Source: Streptomyces mirabilis
GTDB lineage: Bacteria; Actinomycetota; Actinomycetes; Streptomycetales; Streptomycetaceae
Reading direction: 5' to 3'
DNA: 64,000 nt
Assembly: GCF_018310535.1 (NCBI RefSeq)
Contig: NZ_CP074102.1
Location: forward strand, 3,286,001 to 3,350,000
Below the pieces are notes generated by a model that searched no databases, had not been told where the DNA came from, and saw only the letters and a list, made by a program, of their open reading frames with translations. This document shows, in pieces, positions 36,580-46,032 of the stretch. Both the position numbers and the translations under genes were made by a program. Position 1 is the stretch's first letter. The number at the start of each line of letters is the position of its first letter.

Positions 36580-36867
36580 TTACTTCGCCTTCTCGAGGAT
36601 CTCCACGATGCGCCAGCGCTTCGTCGTGGACAGCGGACGCGTCTCCATGAGGAGGACGCGGTCGCCGATACCCGCGGCGTTCTGCTCGTCGTGGGCCTTC
36701 AGCTTGCTCGTACGGCGGATGACCTTGCCGTACAGGGCGTGCTTGACGCGGTCCTCGACGGCGACGACGACGGTCTTGTCCATCTTGTCGCTGACGACGA
36801 GACCCTCACGGGTCTTGCGGAATCCGCGCGCCTCAGTGGTGTTCTCGGTCACGTTGCTCTCGCTCAT
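36580..36867 (-). CDS. rpsQ: 30S ribosomal protein S17
   Basis: 95 residues. [20 protein letters not shown] and [20 protein letters not shown] identify S17. The start overlaps the rpmC stop as TGATG. It is the last gene of the S10 group. Confidence 0.98.
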   Translation of the reverse strand: MSESNVTENTTEARGFRKTREGLVVSDKMDKTVVVAVEDRVKHALYGKVIRRTSKLKAHDEQNAAGIGDRVLLMETRPLSTTKRWRIVEILEKAK

Positions 36868-37091
36868 CAGGCGCTCTCCACCGTTTCGATGCCCAGCTCG
36901 CGCTCACGCATCAGGGTGTAGATCCGCGCGATGTCCTTGCGGACGGCCTTGAGCCGACCGTGGTTCTCGAGCTGACCGGTCGCCGCCTGGAAGCGGAGGT
37001 TGAACAGCTCTTCCTTGGCTTCGCGAAGCTTCGCGAGAAGCTCCTCGTCACCCAGTTCGCGCAGCTCGGACGCCTTGGTACCGGCCGACAT
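36867..37091 (-). CDS. rpmC: 50S ribosomal protein L29
   Basis: 74 residues: [20 protein letters not shown] and [20 protein letters not shown]. The ATG at 37091 overlaps the rplP stop as TGATG; a GTG one codon earlier is possible. Binds near the exit tunnel. Confidence 0.97.
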   Translation of the reverse strand: MSAGTKASELRELGDEELLAKLREAKEELFNLRFQAATGQLENHGRLKAVRKDIARIYTLMRERELGIETVESA

Positions 37092-37510
37092 CACGCTTCA
37101 CCTGCCTCGCGCTTGACGATCCGGCACTTCATCGGCAGCTTGTGGGCTGCGCGAGTGAGGGCCTCACGGGCGATCTTCTCGTTGGGGTAGGACAGTTCGA
37201 ACATGACCCGGCCCGGGTGCACGTTCGCGATCCACCACTCCGGCGAACCCTTACCGGAACCCATGCGGGTCTCGGCAGGCTTCTTCGTGAGCGGGCGGTC
37301 CGGGTAGATGTTGATCCAGACCTTGCCGCCACGCTTGATGTGGCGGGTCATCGCGATACGGGCGGCCTCGATCTGGCGGTTCGTCACGTACGCCGGCGTG
37401 AGGGCCTGAATGCCGTACTCGCCGAACGAAACCTGCGTACCGCCCTTGGCCTGACCACGGCGCTTGGGGTGGTGCTGCTTGCGGTGCTTGACCCTACGGG
37501 GGATCAGCAT
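37091..37510 (-). CDS. rplP: 50S ribosomal protein L16
   Basis: 139 residues: [20 protein letters not shown], the signature [20 protein letters not shown] and [20 protein letters not shown]. It lies 5 bp after rpsC. Confidence 0.98.
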   Translation of the reverse strand: MLIPRRVKHRKQHHPKRRGQAKGGTQVSFGEYGIQALTPAYVTNRQIEAARIAMTRHIKRGGKVWINIYPDRPLTKKPAETRMGSGKGSPEWWIANVHPGRVMFELSYPNEKIAREALTRAAHKLPMKCRIVKREAGEA

Positions 37511-37515
37511 GTCGG

Positions 37516-38352
37516 TCAGGCCTCCGTTCCGGTGCTCTCAGCCGGAGCGGCAGCCGCCGGAGCCTCGGCCTTGGGGGCCTCGGCAGCGGGAGCCTGCTGC
37601 GGCTTGCGGCCGCGGCCGCCACGCTCGCCACCACGGCCACCACGGCCGGCCGGGCGGTCGTTGCCGCCACCACGGGCCGGGCGGTTGCCGGCGCGGGCAG
37701 CGGCGTTCTCGGCGCGGACCTCGGCGATGTTCTTGACGTCGCCCTTGTAGATCCAGACCTTCACACCGATACGGCCGAAGGTCGTCTTGGCCTCGAAGAA
37801 GCCGTAGTCGACGTTCGCACGGAGCGTGTGCAGGGGCACACGGCCCTCGCGGTAGAACTCCGAGCGGGACATCTCGGCGCCGCCGAGACGGCCACCACAC
37901 TGGATCTTGATGCCCTTGGCGCCGGCCTTCATCGTGCCCTGCATGCTCTTACGCATGGCACGACGGAAGGAGACGCGGGAGGACAGCTGCTCGGCAACGG
38001 CCTGAGCAACCAGCTGAGCGTCGGTCTCGGGGTTCTTGACCTCGAGGATGTTCAGCTGGACCTGCTTGCCCGTGAGCTTCTCGAGGTCACCGCGGATGCG
38101 GTCGGCCTCGGCGCCACGGCGGCCGATGACGATGCCGGGACGCGCGGTGTGGATGTCCACCCGCACGCGGTCACGGGTGCGCTCGATCTCAACCTTCGAG
38201 ATGCCGGCGCGCTCCATGCCGGACGTCATCATCCGACGGATGGCGACGTCTTCCTTGACGTAGTCCTTGTACAGCTTGTCGGCGTACCAACGGGACTTGA
38301 AGTCCGTGGTGATGCCGAGCCGGAACCCATGCGGGTTAACCTTCTGGCCCAT
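37516..38352 (-). CDS. rpsC: 30S ribosomal protein S3
   Basis: 278 residues. [20 protein letters not shown] begins it, and the KH domain has [20 protein letters not shown]. The signature [11 protein letters not shown] closes the core near residue 215. A ~60-residue Gly/Arg- then Ala/Pro/Glu-rich tail ([20 protein letters not shown]) is an actinobacterial extension. Its ATG overlaps the rplV stop as TGATG. Confidence 0.98.
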   Translation of the reverse strand: MGQKVNPHGFRLGITTDFKSRWYADKLYKDYVKEDVAIRRMMTSGMERAGISKVEIERTRDRVRVDIHTARPGIVIGRRGAEADRIRGDLEKLTGKQVQLNILEVKNPETDAQLVAQAVAEQLSSRVSFRRAMRKSMQGTMKAGAKGIKIQCGGRLGGAEMSRSEFYREGRVPLHTLRANVDYGFFEAKTTFGRIGVKVWIYKGDVKNIAEVRAENAAARAGNRPARGGGNDRPAGRGGRGGERGGRGRKPQQAPAAEAPKAEAPAAAAPAESTGTEA

Positions 38353-38699
38353 TACCGGGTTCCTTCCTTGCTGCTGACGACCACGGTGATGTGGCTGGTC
38401 CGCTTGCGGATCCGGTAGGCACGGCCCTGGGCGCGCGGACGGAACCGCTTCAGGGTCGGACCCTCGTCGACGTACGCCTCGGAGATGAAGAGGCTGTCGG
38501 CGTCGGTGTGGTCGTAGTTGTGCGCGGCGTTGGCAATGGCGCTGTCAAGCACCTTGCCGACCGGCACGCTCGCGGCCTGCGGGGCGAAACGCAGGACCGC
38601 CTGAGCCTCCGTGGCATCCATGCCACGGATAAGGTCCACCACGCGGCGGGCCTTCATGGGCGTAACGCGGATGTACCGCGCCTGGGCCCTGGCTTCCAT
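38352..38699 (-). CDS. rplV: 50S ribosomal protein L22
   Basis: 115 residues: [20 protein letters not shown], then [17 protein letters not shown] and [17 protein letters not shown]. The ATG at 38699 is preferred over one 10 codons earlier because GGAAGGA lies 6 nt upstream. Confidence 0.98.
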   Translation of the reverse strand: MEARAQARYIRVTPMKARRVVDLIRGMDATEAQAVLRFAPQAASVPVGKVLDSAIANAAHNYDHTDADSLFISEAYVDEGPTLKRFRPRAQGRAYRIRKRTSHITVVVSSKEGTR

Positions 38700-38740
38700 G
38701 GTTGTCCTTCCAGTGTCTGTCATGGTCATTCCACCCCGCG

Positions 38741-39022
38741 TTAGCGGCGCTTCGACTTCCGGTCGTCCTTGACGTGACCCCGGAAGGTGCGCGTCGGCGA
38801 GAACTCGCCGAGCTTGTGGCCGACCATCGACTCGGTGACAAACACCGGGATGTGGATCTTGCCGTTGTGCACCGCGATCGTGTGACCGAGCATGGCCGGG
38901 ATGATCATCGAGCGACGGGACCAGGTCTTGATGACGTTCTTGGTACCGGCTTCGTTCTGAGCGTCCACCTTCTTTACGAGGTGGCCGTCAACGAAGGGTC
39001 CCTTCTTGAGACTGCGCGGCAT
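38741..39022 (-). CDS. rpsS: 30S ribosomal protein S19
   Basis: 93 residues: [20 protein letters not shown] and the signature [20 protein letters not shown]. It lies between rplB and rplV. Confidence 0.99.
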   Translation of the reverse strand: MPRSLKKGPFVDGHLVKKVDAQNEAGTKNVIKTWSRRSMIIPAMLGHTIAVHNGKIHIPVFVTESMVGHKLGEFSPTRTFRGHVKDDRKSKRR

Positions 39023-39034
39023 CTAAACCCGCTC

Positions 39035-39871
39035 CTAGCGCTTCTTGTTCGTCTTGCGGCGGCGGACGATGTACTTGTTCGAAGCCTTCTTCGGCGAACG
39101 AGTACGACCCTCCTTCTGACCCCACGGGGAGACCGGGTGGCGACCACCGGAGGTCTTGCCCTCACCACCACCGTGCGGGTGGTCAACCGGGTTCATCGCC
39201 ACACCGCGGACGGTCGGGCGAACGCCCAGCCAGCGCTTGCGGCCGGCCTTACCCCAGTTGATGTTGCTCTGCTCGGCGTTGCCGACCTCGCCGACCGTGG
39301 CGCGGCAGCGCTGGTCGACCAGGCGGATCTCACCGGAAGGCATACGAAGGTGGGCCATCGTGCCCTCCTTCGCGAGCAGCTGCACCGAGGCACCGGCGGA
39401 GCGGGCGAACTTGGCACCGCCACCGGGACGGATCTCGATCGCGTGGATCGTGGTACCGACCGGGATGTTGCGGAGCGCCAGGTTGTTGCCCGGCTTGATG
39501 TCGGCCCCGGGACCGTTCTCGACGCGGTCACCCTGCTGCAGGTTGCGCGGGGCGAGGATGTAGCGCTTCTCGCCGTCCGCGTAGTGCAGCAGCGCGATGC
39601 GCGCGGTGCGGTTGGGGTCGTACTCGATGTGCGCGACCTTCGCCGGCACGCCGTCCTTGTCGTGACGACGGAAGTCGATCACTCGGAAGGCGCGCTTGTG
39701 TCCGCCACCCTGGTGGCGAACGGTCACACGACCGGAATTGTTACGGCCGCCCTTGCTGTGCAGCGGGCGGACCAGCGACTTCTCCGGCGTGGACCGCGTG
39801 ACCTCGACGAAGTCGGCGACGCTGGAGCCACGACGGCCCGGCGTAGTCGGCTTGTACTTGCGGATTCCCAT
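39035..39871 (-). CDS. rplB: 50S ribosomal protein L2
   Basis: 278 residues. [20 protein letters not shown] starts it, and the peptidyl-transferase-proximal signature [20 protein letters not shown] near residue 220 is intact. The basic tail ends [11 protein letters not shown]. Confidence 0.99.
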   Translation of the reverse strand: MGIRKYKPTTPGRRGSSVADFVEVTRSTPEKSLVRPLHSKGGRNNSGRVTVRHQGGGHKRAFRVIDFRRHDKDGVPAKVAHIEYDPNRTARIALLHYADGEKRYILAPRNLQQGDRVENGPGADIKPGNNLALRNIPVGTTIHAIEIRPGGGAKFARSAGASVQLLAKEGTMAHLRMPSGEIRLVDQRCRATVGEVGNAEQSNINWGKAGRKRWLGVRPTVRGVAMNPVDHPHGGGEGKTSGGRHPVSPWGQKEGRTRSPKKASNKYIVRRRKTNKKR

Positions 39872-39909
39872 TTCTCAGTCCTCGTCCGATATCGGACCAG
39901 GGCGCTCCG

Positions 39910-40326
39910 TTAGGAGGCCTGGCCGAAGATGTCGATACGGTCGCCCTCAGCGAGGGTCACGATGGCGCGCTTGGTGTCAGCACGCTTACCGAAGCCACTC
40001 TTGGTCCGCTTGCGCTTGCCCTGGCGGTTGATCGTGTTGACCCCGGTGACCTTGACCGAGAAGACCGCCTGGACGGCCTGCTTGATCTGGGTCTTGTTGG
40101 CGCCCGGCGCCACGACGAAGGTGTACTTGCCCTCGTCGAGCAGCGCGTAGCTCTTCTCGGAGACGACCGGCTTGAGAAGGACGTCACGGGGGTCCGTGAA
40201 GCTCTTGCTCAGCGGCGTCTCGACGGTGTTCTTGCCCTCGGTCTCGTGACGCTTCGCCTTGGCGACGCGCGCGACCTTCTTGGCCTTGGCGGCCTTCGAG
40301 GCAATGCTCGGGTGACGCGTAGCCAT
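39910..40326 (-). CDS. rplW: 50S ribosomal protein L23
   Basis: 138 residues. The ~45-residue basic N-terminal extension ([20 protein letters not shown]) precedes the common core [20 protein letters not shown] and [20 protein letters not shown]. Long L23 forms are usual in Streptomyces. The start shares bases with the rplD stop (TGATG). Confidence 0.98.
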   Translation of the reverse strand: MATRHPSIASKAAKAKKVARVAKAKRHETEGKNTVETPLSKSFTDPRDVLLKPVVSEKSYALLDEGKYTFVVAPGANKTQIKQAVQAVFSVKVTGVNTINRQGKRKRTKSGFGKRADTKRAIVTLAEGDRIDIFGQAS

Positions 40327-40982
40327 CAGGCTTCGCTCCCTTCGGTGTCAGCGGCCTGGGGGCCAGACACGAAGGACTCGAAAGCGGCCTGGGTGAAGAC
40401 CACGTCGTCCGAGACGAGAACGTCGTACGTGTTCAGCTGGCCCGGCTCCAGGATGTGGACCTGGGGCAGGTTGCGCGCGGAGAGCAGCGCGGCCTCGTCG
40501 GAGCGCTCGATGACCAGGAGCACGTTCTTGCGCTCGCTGACCTTGCCGAGGAAGCTCTTCGCGGCCTTGGTGGAGGGGGTCTCGCCCTCGATCACGCCGG
40601 TGATGACGTGGATGCGAGCGTTGCGGGCCCGGTCGGTGAGGGCGTGGCGCAGGGCCGCGGCCTTCATCTTCTTCGGGGTCCGCTGCGAGTAGTCACGCGG
40701 CGTGGGGCCGTGGACGACGCCACCGCCGGCGAACTGCGGCGCACGGGTCGAACCCTGGCGCGCGCGGCCGGTGCCCTTCTGGCGGTAAGGCTTCTTACCG
40801 CCACCGCGGACCTCGCCACGACGCTTGACCTTGTGCGTGCCCTGACGGGCGGCGGCCAGCTGTGCGACGACGACCTGGTGAAGCAGCGGAATGCTGATCT
40901 TCTCTACGTCGAAGATCTCGGCCGGGAGCTCAACGGTCCCGGCGGTGTCGCCGGAGGGCGACAGAATGTCAATGGTGCTCAT
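40326..40982 (-). CDS. rplD: 50S ribosomal protein L4
   Basis: 218 residues. The tunnel loop is [20 protein letters not shown], followed by [19 protein letters not shown]. In some bacteria L4 autoregulates its operon; no such leader structure was proven here. It is 5 bp after rplC. Confidence 0.98.
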   Translation of the reverse strand: MSTIDILSPSGDTAGTVELPAEIFDVEKISIPLLHQVVVAQLAAARQGTHKVKRRGEVRGGGKKPYRQKGTGRARQGSTRAPQFAGGGVVHGPTPRDYSQRTPKKMKAAALRHALTDRARNARIHVITGVIEGETPSTKAAKSFLGKVSERKNVLLVIERSDEAALLSARNLPQVHILEPGQLNTYDVLVSDDVVFTQAAFESFVSGPQAADTEGSEA

Positions 40983-40987
40983 AGTCC

Positions 40988-41632
40988 TCAGGCCCCCTTG
41001 GCCGCGGTGCGGACCAGGACGAGGCCGCCGTTCGGACCAGGAACCGCGCCCTTGATAAGGAGCAGGCCCTTCTCCGCGTCAACGGCGTGAACGGTCAGGT
41101 TCTGGGTGGTGACCCGCTCGTTGCCCATGCGACCCGCCATGCGGAGGCCCTTGAACACACGACCCGGGGTGGCGCAGCCGCCGATGGAGCCGGGGGAGCG
41201 GTGCTTGCGCTGGGTGCCGTGACCGGCGCCGAGGCCCTTGAAGTTGTGACGCTTCATGACACCGGCGAAGCCCTTGCCCTTGCTCTTGCCGGTGACGTCG
41301 ACCTTCACGCCCGCCTCGAAGACCTCGGCGGAGATCTCCTGGCCGAGGGTGTACTCGGAGGCATCCGCGGTGCGGATCTCGACGAGGTGACGACGGGGGG
41401 TGACGTCGGCCTTGGCGAAGTGACCCTTGAGGGGCTTGTTCACCTTGCGCGGGTCGATCTCGCCGAAGGCGATCTGGACCGACTCGTAGCCGTCGATGTC
41501 GTTGGTACGCACCTGGGTGACGACGTTGGGGCCGGCCTTGACGACGGTGACCGGAACAACACGGTTGTTCTCGTCCCACACCTGCGTCATGCCGAGCTTC
41601 TCGCCCAGGATGCCCTTGATCTGCTTAGCCAT
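40988..41632 (-). CDS. rplC: 50S ribosomal protein L3
   Basis: 214 residues: [20 protein letters not shown], the signature [20 protein letters not shown] and [19 protein letters not shown]. It is the second gene of the S10 group. Confidence 0.99.
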   Translation of the reverse strand: MAKQIKGILGEKLGMTQVWDENNRVVPVTVVKAGPNVVTQVRTNDIDGYESVQIAFGEIDPRKVNKPLKGHFAKADVTPRRHLVEIRTADASEYTLGQEISAEVFEAGVKVDVTGKSKGKGFAGVMKRHNFKGLGAGHGTQRKHRSPGSIGGCATPGRVFKGLRMAGRMGNERVTTQNLTVHAVDAEKGLLLIKGAVPGPNGGLVLVRTAAKGA

Positions 41633-41649
41633 TCTCAGATCACCGATCC

Positions 41650-41958
41650 CTAGAGCTTGATCTCGATGTCGACACCGGCCGGGAGGTCGAGTCGCATCAG
41701 AGAGTCAACGGTCTTGGGCGTCGGGTCGAGGATGTCGATCAGGCGCTTGTGCGTGCGCATCTCGAAGTGCTCGCGCGAGTCCTTGTACTTGTGCGGCGAC
41801 TTGATGACGCAGTACACGTTCTTCTCAGTGGGCAGCGGCACCGGGCCCGCGACCGACGCACCAGTGCGGGTCACCGTCTCGACGATCTTCTTCGCCGAGC
41901 TGTCGATGACCTCGTGGTCGTAGGCCTTGAGCCGGATGCGGATCTTCTGTCCCGCCAT
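41650..41958 (-). CDS. rpsJ: 30S ribosomal protein S10 (NusE)
   Basis: 102 residues: [40 protein letters not shown] and [20 protein letters not shown]. It also acts as NusE in antitermination. It is the first gene of the S10 group, 59 nt downstream of a 30-bp leader element that is repeated before rpsL. Confidence 0.99.
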   Translation of the reverse strand: MAGQKIRIRLKAYDHEVIDSSAKKIVETVTRTGASVAGPVPLPTEKNVYCVIKSPHKYKDSREHFEMRTHKRLIDILDPTPKTVDSLMRLDLPAGVDIEIKL

Positions 41959-42546
41959 GGCTACTCAGTAGTCCTTTGTCTCGTGAAACGCTCTGGAACC
42001 CGGGGGTTCGCGTCCCGCATCTCCGACCCACGCGGTCGGGTGTGTCGCGCTCCTGCCGCAGAAATATCCGTAACGGATTTCCCTACGAGGGACGCGGCCC
42101 GCCCGAAAGCAACCGCAGGACCGGAGGCTGGAACACCCACCGGGTGCCTGGCCCGCACCCCGCTGACACTTCCCGAAAGATTCCCGTACGTCCGCCCCAG
42201 CGCTGCCTTACGGCAGTTGAGGCGACGAGTACTGTGGGACTCGCTTCCGGTCCTCCCGACGGGAGGCGCGCAGCATCGGCACTCGACCGAGCAACTCCGA
42301 CAGTCTGCCATACGGGGCGGGGGCCTGGCCAATCGAGCCGAGGATCGTACCCCTTGAGCGAGGCAGGTCAAACCCTTGCCGCCTGCGTGCCCCGACGGAG
42401 GTCGCCCTGGTCGCCCTTGAGCCGGCCGGCCGGGACGCATCGTGACGATGAGTGGAAGTCCGCACACTGTACGTGACGCCCGTCGGCGCGGTGGGCGGCG
42501 CCGGCACAGCCGATGAACGAGTATCCCGCGCGGAGCGGGCTCGGGA
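41959..42546. other. intergenic region with S10-operon promoter and leader
   Basis: About 590 bp between rpsJ and the next frame. It contains the shared leader element at 42018-42047. No other gene is supported; reading frames here have poor codon usage. The S10 promoter should lie just beyond 42050 on the minus strand, but no certain -10/-35 pair was found. Confidence 0.6.
42018..42047 (-). promoter_or_regulatory. leader element shared with the rpsL operon, copy 1
   Basis: The minus-strand 30-mer begins CGACACACCCGACCGCGTGG and ends GTCGGAGATG. It is identical at 63939-63968. It contains a small hairpin, CCGACC-GCGTG-GGTCGG. It lies in the 5' untranslated leader, 59 nt before rpsJ. Confidence 0.75.
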
Positions 42547-43092
42547 TCATGCGGCGACGGCACAGGGCCACAGGGCGACGAATACGGGTACGGCACACGC
42601 CAGGGGCCCGAGCAGGGCGAGCCGGGTCGTTCGAGCCAAGCGGCGAAAGCCCGGAGCGAAGTAGAGGCCGCCCAGTACGACAGCCGCCACTGCGAGCTGC
42701 GTGACCGGTGTCCGCAGGATCGGCCAGGGCGAACGCCATCCCTCCGAGTCCGCCGAGTTCATAACAGTCACGAGGATGAAGAAGTCGGCGTGCAGTGGGT
42801 TCTTGAGCTCGGAGCTGTCGAAGCTGAACGTCTCGGTCACTTCGAGGCCACCGTCTTCGCCCCCGCCGAGCGTCCACTGCTTCGAGACCGTCCGCACCTG
42901 ACCACGTTGGACCTCGGCCGAGATGGACAGGCTAGGGGTGCCGCCGACCCAGGTGACCTCGTACTGCTGGTCGAGGGAGCGCACCTCGTTCTTCTCCGGG
43001 ACCAGGCGCATACGGACCTGGAACACCCGGCTCTCCTAGTTGCGGGTGAAGAAGGTCTGCCAGGCCGGCTCCAGCATCCGCCACTCCGGCGG
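42547..43092 (-). pseudogene. broken paralogue of the 44286-44750 gene
   Basis: Reading one frame on the minus strand gives PPEWRMLEPAWQTFFTRN, a TAG stop at 43036-43038, then ESRVFQVRMRLVPEKNEVRS and on to 42547. The part after the stop aligns with the intact protein at 44286-44750 (VRMRLVPEKNEVRSLD against TRMRLLPEKREVRFLD; ELKNPL against EMTNPL). The expected N-terminal ~60 residues are missing, because a TGA lies just upstream at the PPEWR segment. After ELKNPL the sequence switches to a different tail with two membrane segments. A GTG at 43026 with AGGAGAG upstream could still give a 159-residue product. Confidence 0.6.
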
Positions 43093-43199
43093 TCAGGAGC
43101 AGGCGGATCACCGACCGGTTGCGCGGGTCGGCGGCGTCCAGCATGGACAGGTGGACCTGCGCGCCGTCCCAGCATCGGCCCACGTCGCTCGCGGTCTGG

Positions 43200-43477
43200 T
43201 GGCCATCTGTTCTCCCGTCGACAGTCAGACCTTCGGCTGGGGCCCGTTGCTCGACGAGCGGTGGCGCAGGGTCGTCGAGCAACGGCGGGAACCGGTGAAG
43301 ATCGGACACCAGCGAGCGCCCTCCCCCATGGACTCCCTGATCGTGTTCACGGCCGAACACCACGGCCCGACCGTGCCCCCCGTCGACGACGACTTCGCCG
43401 CCATCGCCAAGGTGCGGCCCGGTATCCCGATGATCCGGCTCCAGCCACGTACGAATGACGGGCCGCACTCGCGGTGA
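43200..43477 (+). pseudogene. fragment of an unidentified gene
   Basis: A plus-strand frame shows strong GC-rich third positions from about 43217 to the TGA at 43475-43477, reading FGWGPLLDERWRRVVEQRRE and then DSLIVFTAEHHGPTVPPVDD to NDGPHSR. No start or ribosome site is convincing and the upstream part loses coding character, so it looks like the 3' remnant of a gene. An internal ATG at 43328 could start a 49-residue peptide. The family is not recognised. The neighbouring 43093-43200 segment carries another possible minus-strand remnant (GAQVHLSMLDAADPRNRSV). Confidence 0.4.
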
Positions 43478-43509
43478 CAGACCGCCGACACCCCACGCGC
43501 CGAGGAGGC

Positions 43510-44169
43510 TCAGCCTCGGAGTGGGGCCGGCGCCTGTTGAGCCGGGAGTTCCGGATCGCCCCACTCGGTCATAGGCGTACCCGACGGATATCGGGCGCAA
43601 TCGGAGTAGGCGACGACACCCAGACGGTCATAGGGGAAAGCCTCAACCCGGACGACGTCGTCGGTGCCCGGAGGCTGCACGCTCAGTACCGTCCAGTGGT
43701 CGCTGATCTCGTACCTGGTGACTTTCCATCCACGCCGCGTCAATTCCTTCCGCGCCCGTCGCAGCGCCGACACCGCCTGAGACGGGGTAACACCCTTCAG
43801 CCCCCATTCACTGCTCACCGCGACCACACCCGGCACACTGGGCGGTGAGTCGCTCACCTGCTTGCTCAGGTCCTTGAGCCCGGTGTAGTAGCACCCGGAG
43901 CCGTCGGCCTCCTGGCCGCCGCCGGGCCATTTGGGGTCCAGCGTGGCCTGCGGCACGTCAAGTGTGTCGTAGACCTGTTGTGTGAGGCCGTCGAGGCGCT
44001 GCGAGGTAACGGCTGGATCCGCGACGGGGTAGAGGTCGCCGTTCCAGAGCCGCCCGGCCCCGCGAGCGACCCACACCCCTCCGGCTGCCGTCACTGCCAT
44101 GGCCAACGCAGCGGCCGTGGCGAGAAGGATTTTCCGGTGCGGTCCGAGGGGACGGCGTAGCTGTCTCAT
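43510..44169 (-). CDS. membrane-anchored or secreted protein of unknown function
   Basis: 219 residues from the ATG at 44169; a GTG at 44211 and an ATG at 44205 in the same frame are alternatives and none has a good ribosome site. The N-terminus is basic (RQLRRPLGPHRK) followed by a hydrophobic helix (ILLATAAALAMAVTAAGGVWV). The extracytoplasmic part includes two cysteines (SGCYYTG and YSDCARYP). No family recognised. It belongs to a run of minus-strand accessory genes ending in this region, with the type VII-like proteins upstream. Confidence 0.65.
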   Translation of the reverse strand: MRQLRRPLGPHRKILLATAAALAMAVTAAGGVWVARGAGRLWNGDLYPVADPAVTSQRLDGLTQQVYDTLDVPQATLDPKWPGGGQEADGSGCYYTGLKDLSKQVSDSPPSVPGVVAVSSEWGLKGVTPSQAVSALRRARKELTRRGWKVTRYEISDHWTVLSVQPPGTDDVVRVEAFPYDRLGVVAYSDCARYPSGTPMTEWGDPELPAQQAPAPLRG

Positions 44170-44285
44170 GCGGAGATCGTGTGGCGGGGAGGGCGAGGGG
44201 GGCATGAGCACGCGTACTCAACTGCCGTGCGTGGACCAGCGACCGCGGCCCCTCCGCGCAACCCCGCGTTTCACGGGCCGACCGG

Positions 44286-44750
44286 TCACAGCTTCACCAG
44301 CATTCCGCGCCAGGTCCAACCCGCGTCGAGGACCGCTTGCTGGAGGGGATTCGTCATCTCCCGCGTGTCGAAACGGAACGCCTCCACCTTGTGCTGGCGG
44401 CCATCGAGACCCTGCTTCATCTCCCACCGCCGGTACACCGCAGGCGCGTGCCCACGTCCGTACTGCGGATTGGCGTGGTCGGACGAGCGGTTCTCCCACC
44501 GCTCGTCGAGGAAACGCACCTCGCGTTTCTCCGGGAGCAGGCGCATCCGGGTCTTAAGGGTCACGCCCACTTCCCGGATCCGGCACTCCGCGACCAAATC
44601 GGCCTTCTCCTTGGGGAGGGCGTTGCGCACGCGAAACGGTACGTCCGGCTCGTTGAGCGCGAGCAGCGCGGCCCGGAGTTCCATGGTCGGCAGCGGTACG
44701 ACACCGCTGTCGGGGTACTTGGTGCCGGTCAGTTTGTCGAGAAGGCCCAT
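44286..44750 (-). CDS. conserved hypothetical protein (MGLLDKLTG family)
   Basis: 154 residues, cytoplasmic, no signal or helix. It starts MGLLDKLTGTKYPDSGVVPL and contains ADLVAECRI, TRMRLLPEKREVRFLDERWE and a C-terminal GWTWRGMLVKL. Proteins of this type occur in multiple copies in streptomycetes; the function is unknown. A damaged paralogue lies at 42547-43092. It is 74 bp upstream of the anchored-protein gene on the same strand. Confidence 0.75.
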   Translation of the reverse strand: MGLLDKLTGTKYPDSGVVPLPTMELRAALLALNEPDVPFRVRNALPKEKADLVAECRIREVGVTLKTRMRLLPEKREVRFLDERWENRSSDHANPQYGRGHAPAVYRRWEMKQGLDGRQHKVEAFRFDTREMTNPLQQAVLDAGWTWRGMLVKL

Positions 44751-44889
44751 CGGATCAACCTATGAAGGTCTGGCAGTGTGACATCGGATTCCCCAGGCTT
44801 GGTGCCGTCCGCGCGGGGCTTGGCACGCTCGCCTGTGCTTGTTCATGAGGCACCGTTGCTCCTCTGCGCCCTGACCCGCCGGACAGGCC

Positions 44890-46005
44890 CTAAGGCTGGG
44901 ATGCCATCTGCACATCGGTGCAGCCACGCTGTTTCGCCTCGTGGTCGGCGAACGCCTTCACCGCGGATGCGGCGAATTGGGCGGAGTAGTGACGGACCGG
45001 GTACGTGTCGGTGTCCCTGTCGTAGAGGCGGTACAGCACGAACACGGCAGGCTGTGTGGACTGGGGGCACTTCGCGGTGGCCCAGGAGTAGTCGTTGTCC
45101 TTGCGGGTGGGGCCGTATCCCTCCTTGAGATTGCGACCTTCACTCGCAAGGAAGTCCTTGGCGACGGCACCGTAGTAGGCGTACAGGCCGTATCCAGGCT
45201 TCTTGGCCGGTGTGACGAGGTAACAGTTCACCTGCGGAGCCTGAGTATCGGTGGGATACTCCATGATCAAGGGCGTGCCGCTCTCCGCCGCCGTCGAAGC
45301 CGGCTCTCGAAGCGCGGCGCAGGAACCCTGCGCCTGCGCCAGTGGTTTGACCGTACGGGACTTACCGAGCGTGGCGGCGGACACCTGAGTGAGCTGCTTC
45401 CCGGCCCTCGCCCGACACCCGTACTTGGCGGCTGCTTTCTGGGCGCTCTCCGTGACTACCCGACCCAGCCCGGTGAGTGCGGGGCCGCTGCTCGACGCAT
45501 AAAGGTCTCCGTATGCGACGAGAGCCTTGTTCCTCTCGTTCTGGCAGTCGATCGCGACCATGACCTGCCAGGTGTCGTCATGCCTGGCAATGCCAGGCCA
45601 GCCGTTACCAAGGGGTGCCGCCTGTCCCCGGACGCCTTCGTAGTCCTGGTTGTACCAAACGAGGCTGCCGGAGGGGGCCGTTGTGCCGCTCCAGCGCAGT
45701 CTGACCTGCAGGGCGCCGCCCCGCGCGCCGGACTTCGTGGTCTTCACGGAGCACTGGGCCAGGTACTCACCGTCGGAGTCAAGTGATCCGACCCGCAGGT
45801 TCGAGGAGCCCAGGGCGGCGTCGAGTCCGCCTTGGGCCAACGTGCCGTCGCAAGCCTGGTCCAGTGAGCGGCCGTTCCGCCAGGAGTCGTATGCCCCGGT
45901 GCTGTACAGCACCTGGGCCACGACTCCTAGGACGAGGACGAATGCCCCCACGTACCAGCCTGCGTGTATGCGTCGGAGCCTGGAGTTGATCTGCATCGTG
46001 CTCAT
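44890..46005 (-). CDS. single-pass membrane protein of unknown function
   Basis: 371 residues. A short cytoplasmic N-terminus (TMQINSRLRRIHAGW) and one helix (YVGAFVLVLGVVAQVLYS, about 18-35) come first. A ~330-residue extracytoplasmic region with many cysteines follows (QACDG, AQCSV, IDCQN, YGCRA, GSCAA, VNCYL, AKCPQ, RGCTD), enough for four disulfides. The start is 27 bp after the 742-residue WXG-headed gene stop, so the two are probably co-transcribed. No family is recognised. It may be a membrane or surface component of the type VII-like locus. Confidence 0.75.
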   Translation of the reverse strand: MSTMQINSRLRRIHAGWYVGAFVLVLGVVAQVLYSTGAYDSWRNGRSLDQACDGTLAQGGLDAALGSSNLRVGSLDSDGEYLAQCSVKTTKSGARGGALQVRLRWSGTTAPSGSLVWYNQDYEGVRGQAAPLGNGWPGIARHDDTWQVMVAIDCQNERNKALVAYGDLYASSSGPALTGLGRVVTESAQKAAAKYGCRARAGKQLTQVSAATLGKSRTVKPLAQAQGSCAALREPASTAAESGTPLIMEYPTDTQAPQVNCYLVTPAKKPGYGLYAYYGAVAKDFLASEGRNLKEGYGPTRKDNDYSWATAKCPQSTQPAVFVLYRLYDRDTDTYPVRHYSAQFAASAVKAFADHEAKQRGCTDVQMASQP

Positions 46006-46032
46006 TCTGTCGAGGGCTGCTCTCTGCGGCGC

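Noticed and set aside
42018..42047. A mobile element copy as the reason for the repeated 30-mer
   Set aside because: No inverted ends, target duplication or flanking similarity; both copies sit at the same relative position in ribosomal protein leaders.
43040..43477. An intact 145-residue plus-strand gene
   Set aside because: Only the second half has coding-like codon use and there is no ribosome site at the start; kept as a fragment instead.
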